Assembly (NCBI RefSeq): GCF_024158145.1
Contig: NZ_JAMYXM010000001.1
Span: 372,001 to 436,000, forward strand
DNA from: Notoacmeibacter sp. MSK16QG-6
Lineage (GTDB): Bacteria; Pseudomonadota; Alphaproteobacteria; Rhizobiales; Rhizobiaceae
DNA: 64,000 bases
Direction: 5' to 3'
The notes beneath the pieces were generated by a model. The model was not told the origin of the DNA. It saw nothing but the letters and a program-made list of their open reading frames with translations, and did no database searches. The translations under genes and the position numbers were made by a program. Numbering within the stretch: position 1 is the stretch's first letter; every line of letters starts with the position of its first letter. Of the stretch, positions 58,884-64,000 are shown one piece after another.

Positions 58884-60512
58884 TCAGTCTTCTTCAGGGA
58901 AACTATAATCGGAAAATTGGTCACGGAGCGTCATCTTCTGAATTTTGCCTGTCGCCGTATGAGGAATTTCGTCGACGAACACAACGTCGTTCGGCATCCA
59001 CCATTTGGCGATCTTGCCGTCCATGAAGCCCAGTATGTCTTCGCGCTCTACAGACTGGCCATTCTTCTTGACCACGACAAGAAGCGGTCTTTCGTCCCAT
59101 TTGGGATGAGATATCCCGATAACGGCCGCCTCTGCGACCGCGGGATGGCCCACAGCAAGATTTTCAAGGTCGATTGTCGAAATCCATTCGCCACCAGACT
59201 TGATGACGTCCTTAGACCGGTCGGTGATCTGCATGTAACCGTCAGGGTCGATATGAGCGACATCGCCGGTATCGAACCAGCCATCCTCATCGAATTGTTC
59301 GGCGCCAGCGCCGCCGTAATAACCTCTTGCGACAGCAGGCCCCCTAACCTTCAGCCGGCCGAACGTCTGGCCGTCCCAAGGCTTTTCTTCATTGTCGTCG
59401 CCGGTGATCTTCATCTCCACGCCAAAGGGCGCAAACCCCTGTTTCTGCTTTACGGCAAGCTGGTCGTTAGGAGAAAGTCCTTTGAATTTCGGCTTGAGAG
59501 GACCAAGCGAGCCGAGCGGACTCATCTCCGTCATGCCCCAGGCATGGATAACGTCGACATCGTAAAGATCGCGGAATTTCTCGATCATGGAAGGCGGGCA
59601 GGCCGATCCGCCGATCACCACATTGGTAAGATGCGGCAGTTTCTTTCCGGTCTCGTCGAGATATTGGAGAAGCATCAGCCAGACCGTCGGCACAGCAGCG
59701 GAAAAGGTCACTTTCTCGCTGTCCAGCAATTCGTAGATGCTTTCGCCATCCATTTTCGCGCCGGGCATAACCAGTTTGCTGCCAGTCATGGGCGCAGCCT
59801 GTCCCAGGCCCCATGCATTAGCGTGAAACATTGGAACAACGGGAAGAATGACGGAACTGGAGCTTAGACCCATCGCATCGGGCATTGCCGCCATCATCGC
59901 ATGCAGGACGTTCGAGCGATGGGAATAGACCACGCCTTTCGGATCGCCTGTCGTACCGGAGGTGTAACACATGCCGGCGGCAGCATCCTCATCGAGGCGA
60001 ACCCATTCGAAATCGCCATCGGCCTCCTCCACCCAGTCTTCATAGCAAATCAGGTCGAGTGCGCTGTCCGGCATATGCCCGGCGTCCGTCAGCACGACGA
60101 TTTTTTTCACCGTCTCAAGCTGGCCGGCGATCTTTTCCACGATCGGTACGAATGTCAGATCGACGAAAAGTATCTGATCCTCGGCGTGGTTGATGATCCA
60201 GGCGATCTGATCGGGAAAAAGGCGAGGATTGAGCGTGTGATAGACACCGCCCATACCCATGGCGCCATACCAGACCTCGAGATGTCGGGCCGTGTTCCAG
60301 GCAAGCGTGCCGATCCGATCCCCGCTTCCGAATCCGTCGGCCATGAGCCTCTGAGCCACCTGGCGCGCGCGTTTATGGATTGCGCGATAAGTCGTGCGTA
60401 CGATCGGGCCTTCGACGGACCGAGAAACAATCTGCTGGTCACCGAATTGCCGCGCGGCGTGGTCGATTATCCTGTCGCATGTGAGCGGCCATTCCTGCAT
60501 CAAACCAAGCAT
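58884..60512 (-). CDS. acyl-CoA ligase, DmdB / medium- to long-chain type
   Basis: 542 residues from ATG 60510-60512, after GGGAGAGAG. Adenylate-forming motifs: [17 protein letters not shown] near residue 175, AWGMTEMSP near 325, and [25 protein letters not shown] with the C-terminal lysine in TATGKIQK. The start [19 protein letters not shown] and [20 protein letters not shown] closely resemble 3-methylmercaptopropionyl-CoA ligase (DmdB) and AlkK-type fatty acid-CoA ligases. Without the other dmd genes its real substrate stays open. Confidence 0.88.
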   Translation of the reverse strand: MLGLMQEWPLTCDRIIDHAARQFGDQQIVSRSVEGPIVRTTYRAIHKRARQVAQRLMADGFGSGDRIGTLAWNTARHLEVWYGAMGMGGVYHTLNPRLFPDQIAWIINHAEDQILFVDLTFVPIVEKIAGQLETVKKIVVLTDAGHMPDSALDLICYEDWVEEADGDFEWVRLDEDAAAGMCYTSGTTGDPKGVVYSHRSNVLHAMMAAMPDAMGLSSSSVILPVVPMFHANAWGLGQAAPMTGSKLVMPGAKMDGESIYELLDSEKVTFSAAVPTVWLMLLQYLDETGKKLPHLTNVVIGGSACPPSMIEKFRDLYDVDVIHAWGMTEMSPLGSLGPLKPKFKGLSPNDQLAVKQKQGFAPFGVEMKITGDDNEEKPWDGQTFGRLKVRGPAVARGYYGGAGAEQFDEDGWFDTGDVAHIDPDGYMQITDRSKDVIKSGGEWISTIDLENLAVGHPAVAEAAVIGISHPKWDERPLLVVVKKNGQSVEREDILGFMDGKIAKWWMPNDVVFVDEIPHTATGKIQKMTLRDQFSDYSFPEED

Positions 60513-60659
60513 TGATCTCTCTCTCCCTGTCTCCACGACATTCAATCTGGCGCGGGCGGGAGGCGGCGTAAAGCATCGATTGCAAATGCACCGCTTACGA
60601 GATCGGCAATTAGACAGGGAGGATGCCGTGGGAACCGGGGCAGTCATTGCTGCGCCAGA

Positions 60660-63371
60660 TCAAGAAGAGGTGGACGCTTCCTTTAGCCGCAGCGCGGCCT
60701 GAGCTGCCGCCAGACGAGCAATCGGCACCCGGAAGGGCGAGCAGGAAACGTAATCAAGCCCGGTTTCTTCGCAGAACTCTATAGATTTTGGATCGCCGGC
60801 ATGTTCGCCGCAAATGCCTGTCAGCAGGGTCGGCCTGACCTCTCTGCCTTTGATGCAGGCCATCCGGATCAATTCGCCCACGCCTTCAACGTCCAGCGTG
60901 ATGAACGGATTTGCTTCGACGATGCCAGCCTGCCGATATGTTTCCAAAAACTGCGCCGCATCGTCTCGGCTGATGCCGAAGACAGTCTGTGTCAGGTCGT
61001 TCGTGCCGAAGGAAAAAAAATCGCAGGACTGAGCAATCAGGCTGGCGCGAACCGCCGCGCGCGGCAACTCGATCAGAATGCCGACCGTATATTGCACGCT
61101 CTGCCCGGTTTCCTTCATGACATCGCGCGCCACCCGGTCGATGATTTCCCGCAGAAACTCGACCTCGCGTTGCAAGCCGACAAGCGGCAGCATGATCTCC
61201 GGCTTTACGGGACGGCCTGTCCGTTGGCCTGCTTCGACCGCCGCCTCGAATATCGCACGGACCTGCATTTCAGGGATCGCTGGATAGGAGATGGCAACCC
61301 GCACGCCCCTATGGCCCAGCATAGGGTTGGTCTCGCGCAGCGTTTCGGCGCGGAATTCTATTTTTTCCACCGACACTCCCAACGCCTCCGCCGTCTCGCG
61401 CAGTTCATCGTCGGTGTGCGGCAGAAATTCGTGAAAAGGCGGGTCAAGCAGACGGATTGTGACGGGAAAGCCCGCCATCTGTTCGAAAAGTTCGACGAAG
61501 TCCCGCCTCTGGCTCGGCAAAAGCGTCAGAAGAGCCGACTCGCGATCGTCGTCGGTTTCGGCGAGAATGAGATGCCGCATAGCCAGAATACGTTCATCGC
61601 CGAAGAACATATGCTCTGTCCGGCAAAGGCCGATTCCTTCGGCGCCGAAATCGCGAGCCAGTTCCGCATCGCTCGCCACATCGATATTTGTGCGCACCTT
61701 CATGCGCCGCGTCGTGTCCGCCCATTCCAGAATGGTGCGAAAATCATCCGAAAGCTGCGGCTTGCGCATGGCGATGCTGCCGGCAAACACCTCGCCATTG
61801 GTGCCGTCGATAGTGATGATATCCCCTTCGTTGAAGGTCCGGCCCATCGTCGACAGCGTCTTCGCGCCGTAATCGACGCGAAGCGTTCCAGCACCTGAAA
61901 CGCAAGGTTTGCCCATACCACGCGCCACGACCGCCGCATGGCTCGTGGTTCCTCCGCGCGTGGTCAAAATGCCCTCGGCCGCGCTCATTCCGTGAATGTC
62001 TTCCGGACTGGTTTCGGTGCGTACGAGTATGATCTTCTTGCCGCGCTCGGCGAGTTCGGCCGCCTCGTCGGGCGAAAAGACAATCTGGCCGGAAGCGGCG
62101 CCGGGCGCAGCCGGTAGACCGCTGGCAATATGATCGCGCTGCGCATCCGGATCGATCGACGCATGAAGCAGGCTGACGAGCGATAGCGGATCAATCCGCA
62201 CAAGCGCGTCGTTACGTGTAATGAGACCGGCTTCGGCCATCTCGACAGCAATGCGCAGCGCAGCGCCAGCCGAACGCTTGGCGGCGCGCGTCTGCAATAT
62301 ATAGAGCGTACCGCTTTCCACAGTGAACTCGATATCCTGCATGTCGCCATAGTGAGCTTCGAGCCGTTCGGCGACAGCCTTCAGTTCTTCATACGCTTTC
62401 GGGAACATCGTCTGCATCGAACGGTCGTCGCCTTGCTCGCAATGACCGGTCGCCTGCCCGCTGGATAGGGGCAGCGGTGTCCGCATGCCCGACACGACAT
62501 CTTCGCCTTGAGAACGGGGCAGATACTCGCCGTAGAGCATCTTTACACCCGTGTTCGGCTCACGCGTGAAGCAGACGCCCGTCGCCGACCGATCATCGCG
62601 ATTGCCAAAAACCATTGACTGGATCGTGACAGCCGTGCCGTCCCGATCGTGCAAGCCGTGCAAGGCGCGAAAAGCGATTGCCCGCGGGTTCATCCAGGAA
62701 CCGAGAACGGCGCGGATCGCGCCGCGCAATTGCGTTTCGACATTCTGCGGAAAGGGCTCACCCAGCTCCTCATCGATGAAAGCCAGATAGCGAGCGACCA
62801 CCGCCTTCCAGTCCTCAGCGGTCATTTCCGCGTCACTGTCCCGACCCAGCCGTTCGCGCTCCTCCTCGATAATCTCTTCGAAGAACTCAAGATCGAGACG
62901 CAGGACCGTGTCCGCATACATTTGAATAAAGCGGCGATAGCTGTCCCAGGCGAAACGGCCATCGCCTGTCTCTTCCGCCAGAGCTTCCACGGCGCTGTCA
63001 TTGAGGCCGAGGTTGAGGATCGTATCCATCATCCCAGGCATCGATGCACGCGCGCCCGACCGAACCGCCAGCAAAAGACTGTTCCGCCCTGCCCCGAAAC
63101 GTCGGCCGGTCGTCTTTTCCAGACGCTCCATGGCCTGACGCACTTGATCCTCTACCCCGTCAGGCACCACGCGATGCTGGCTGAAATAGCGGCAGACTTC
63201 GGTGGTCAGAGTGAACCCAGGCGGCACCGACAGGCCAAGCGACGACATCTCGGCGAGATTGGCGCCTTTCCCGCCAAGGAAATCCGCCATATCAGCCGAT
63301 CCGTCCGCAGCGCCCGCTCCAAAGGAGAAAACGTAACGCTCAGGCGCTTGTCGTTTTTCGCCCGCCACCAT
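60660..63371 (-). CDS. ppdK: pyruvate phosphate dikinase
   Basis: 903 residues from ATG 63369-63371. TTG 63407 is the alternative. Interconverts pyruvate, ATP and phosphate with phosphoenolpyruvate, AMP and pyrophosphate. N-terminal nucleotide-binding domain (FLGGKGANLAEMSSLGLSVPPGFTL), central phosphohistidine motif GGTTSHAAVVARGMGKPCV, and C-terminal PEP-binding barrel with GICGEHAGDP and FFSFGTNDLTQTV. In rhizobia the enzyme supports gluconeogenesis from C4 acids. Complete and uninterrupted. Confidence 0.95.
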   Translation of the reverse strand: MVAGEKRQAPERYVFSFGAGAADGSADMADFLGGKGANLAEMSSLGLSVPPGFTLTTEVCRYFSQHRVVPDGVEDQVRQAMERLEKTTGRRFGAGRNSLLLAVRSGARASMPGMMDTILNLGLNDSAVEALAEETGDGRFAWDSYRRFIQMYADTVLRLDLEFFEEIIEEERERLGRDSDAEMTAEDWKAVVARYLAFIDEELGEPFPQNVETQLRGAIRAVLGSWMNPRAIAFRALHGLHDRDGTAVTIQSMVFGNRDDRSATGVCFTREPNTGVKMLYGEYLPRSQGEDVVSGMRTPLPLSSGQATGHCEQGDDRSMQTMFPKAYEELKAVAERLEAHYGDMQDIEFTVESGTLYILQTRAAKRSAGAALRIAVEMAEAGLITRNDALVRIDPLSLVSLLHASIDPDAQRDHIASGLPAAPGAASGQIVFSPDEAAELAERGKKIILVRTETSPEDIHGMSAAEGILTTRGGTTSHAAVVARGMGKPCVSGAGTLRVDYGAKTLSTMGRTFNEGDIITIDGTNGEVFAGSIAMRKPQLSDDFRTILEWADTTRRMKVRTNIDVASDAELARDFGAEGIGLCRTEHMFFGDERILAMRHLILAETDDDRESALLTLLPSQRRDFVELFEQMAGFPVTIRLLDPPFHEFLPHTDDELRETAEALGVSVEKIEFRAETLRETNPMLGHRGVRVAISYPAIPEMQVRAIFEAAVEAGQRTGRPVKPEIMLPLVGLQREVEFLREIIDRVARDVMKETGQSVQYTVGILIELPRAAVRASLIAQSCDFFSFGTNDLTQTVFGISRDDAAQFLETYRQAGIVEANPFITLDVEGVGELIRMACIKGREVRPTLLTGICGEHAGDPKSIEFCEETGLDYVSCSPFRVPIARLAAAQAALRLKEASTSS

Positions 63372-63435
63372 CGATCCTGTGTTGGCCTCCCTTGCAGCAA
63401 CCAACACGATTATTACAGTTTTCGCAAATGCGAAA

Positions 63436-63460
63436 AGCCGTTTCGCGATGCGAAACGGCT
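63436..63460 (-). terminator. intrinsic terminator of the dsbA-like gene
   Basis: Minus strand: AGCCGTTTCGC, loop ATC, GCGAAACGGCT, then TTTCG. An 11-bp perfect stem begins 18 bases after the stop codon. The T-run is short. Confidence 0.75.
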
Positions 63461-63478
63461 GGATATTCGTACAATTGG

Positions 63479-64000
63479 TTACTTGGCGGCAACCTGATCG
63501 ATCAGTGCCGCCATCTGCCCGGCGGTCAGCGCACCGGCATATTTCTTACCGTCAATGAAAAAGGTCGGCGTCGCCTGAACCTCGAATTCCTCGCTGGCCT
63601 GTTTACGGACCGCGTTGATATTATCGAGCAGCGCCTGATCTTTCAGGCAGGCGTCGAAGGACTCCTCTGTGAAGCCCGCGATCTTAACGGTGTCAAAAAG
63701 AGATTTGGCCGCATTTTCCGGTTCGGCACGCGCCCAGACATCCTGACGGTCGAACAGAACATCCACGACAGGGAAGTATTTATCCTCTGAACAGCGAGCG
63801 AGCATAAAGGCGGCCGTGGCGCGAGGATCGAGCGGAAACTCCCGAAGGATAAACCGTACTTTTCCCGTCTGAATGAACGCCTCGTTTATCTTCGGAAATG
63901 TCTCCTCGTGAAAAGCCCGGCAATGACCGCAGGTCATCGACGCATATTCCACGATTGTCACCGGCGCATCCTCACTTCCGAGCACCATGTCCGGCAGGCT
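63479..64000 (-). CDS. DsbA family thioredoxin-fold protein, 5' end outside window
   Basis: The frame is open to the window edge (residues S-L-P-D precede the ATG at 63988), so the N-terminus and probable signal peptide lie beyond 64000. The active site MTCGHCRAFHEETFPKINEAF carries the CxxC pair (CGHC). The cis-proline loop is VQATPTFFIDGKKYAGA. Resembles the DsbA/DSBA-like thioredoxin group (BdbD-like) that oxidises or isomerises periplasmic disulfides. The hairpin just downstream ends the transcript. Confidence 0.92.
   Translation of the reverse strand, partial: SLPDMVLGSEDAPVTIVEYASMTCGHCRAFHEETFPKINEAFIQTGKVRFILREFPLDPRATAAFMLARCSEDKYFPVVDVLFDRQDVWARAEPENAAKSLFDTVKIAGFTEESFDACLKDQALLDNINAVRKQASEEFEVQATPTFFIDGKKYAGALTAGQMAALIDQVAAK

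Overview
The window reads as a GC-rich chromosome segment of an alphaproteobacterium of the order Hyphomicrobiales (Rhizobiales). The markers are a MucR/Ros-family regulator, DUF2336, DUF1491, DUF3750, DUF1499, a TIGR03808-type Tat-exported beta-helix protein, a DivJ/PleC-like kinase beside a peptidoglycan-binding protein, a DnaA-domain-IV-only protein, and a CbtB/CbtA pair behind a cobalamin riboswitch. A seven-gene Mrp antiporter and a DmdB-like acyl-CoA ligase would fit a marine or salt-exposed lineage, but the genus cannot be fixed from the sequence alone. I see no prophage, insertion sequence, integron or CRISPR array. The only classical accessory module is a Doc-type toxin-antitoxin pair.

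Layout. 1-7.3 kb: DUF1214/DUF1254 pair, then an envelope and cell-cycle flavoured block (DUF2336, DUF1491, peptidoglycan-binding membrane protein, sensor kinase, SufE, DnaA-like protein, mucR). 7.3-13.2 kb: mrpABCDEFG on the minus strand with overlapping or near-touching junctions. 13.3-23.5 kb: redox, stress and envelope genes (msrB, GST, oligopeptidase B, TauE/SafE exporter, YceI, a cytochrome b561-YceI fusion, sodB, an L,D-transpeptidase lipoprotein, a TM2 protein). 23.6-33.2 kb: HerA-like ATPase, two-subunit methylmalonyl-CoA mutase, AbrB/Doc toxin-antitoxin, TIGR03808 protein, asparaginase, DUF3750 and tRNA-Pro(CGG). 33.3-44.7 kb: MerR regulator divergent from an MFS exporter, an ABC-2 exporter, cytosine deaminase, cobalamin riboswitch with cbtB-cbtA, cbiD, a 2-hydroxyacid dehydrogenase, a nitronate monooxygenase-like enzyme, and a DegT aminotransferase/TPR-methyltransferase pair. 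44.7-54.1 kb: a nucleoside import and salvage cluster (BMP-family ABC transporter, cdd, deoC, deoA; convergent upp and add). 54.2-64 kb: GGDEF-EAL protein, tRNA-Gln(TTG), metallo-beta-lactamase-fold hydrolase, DUF1499, acyl-CoA ligase, pyruvate phosphate dikinase and a truncated DsbA-like protein.

How genes work together. The nucleoside transporter feeds cytidine deaminase, thymidine phosphorylase, deoxyribose-phosphate aldolase, uracil phosphoribosyltransferase and adenosine deaminase, giving uptake, deamination, phosphorolysis and base recovery. Cobalt uptake (CbtAB under B12 control) and CbiD support cobamide synthesis, which methylmalonyl-CoA mutase in the same window needs. The most unusual sequence signals are two genes (cbiD and an ABC ATPase) that lack an ATG/GTG/TTG at their expected start, an apparent one-base deletion in the start region of a GST gene, a cluster of five GANTC sites inside a double hairpin between deoA and upp, paired operators before the toxin-antitoxin module, and a SoxR-box-like 19-bp-spacer promoter driven by a MerR protein that is not SoxR. 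I did not find a multi-gene system that I can claim is wholly undescribed.
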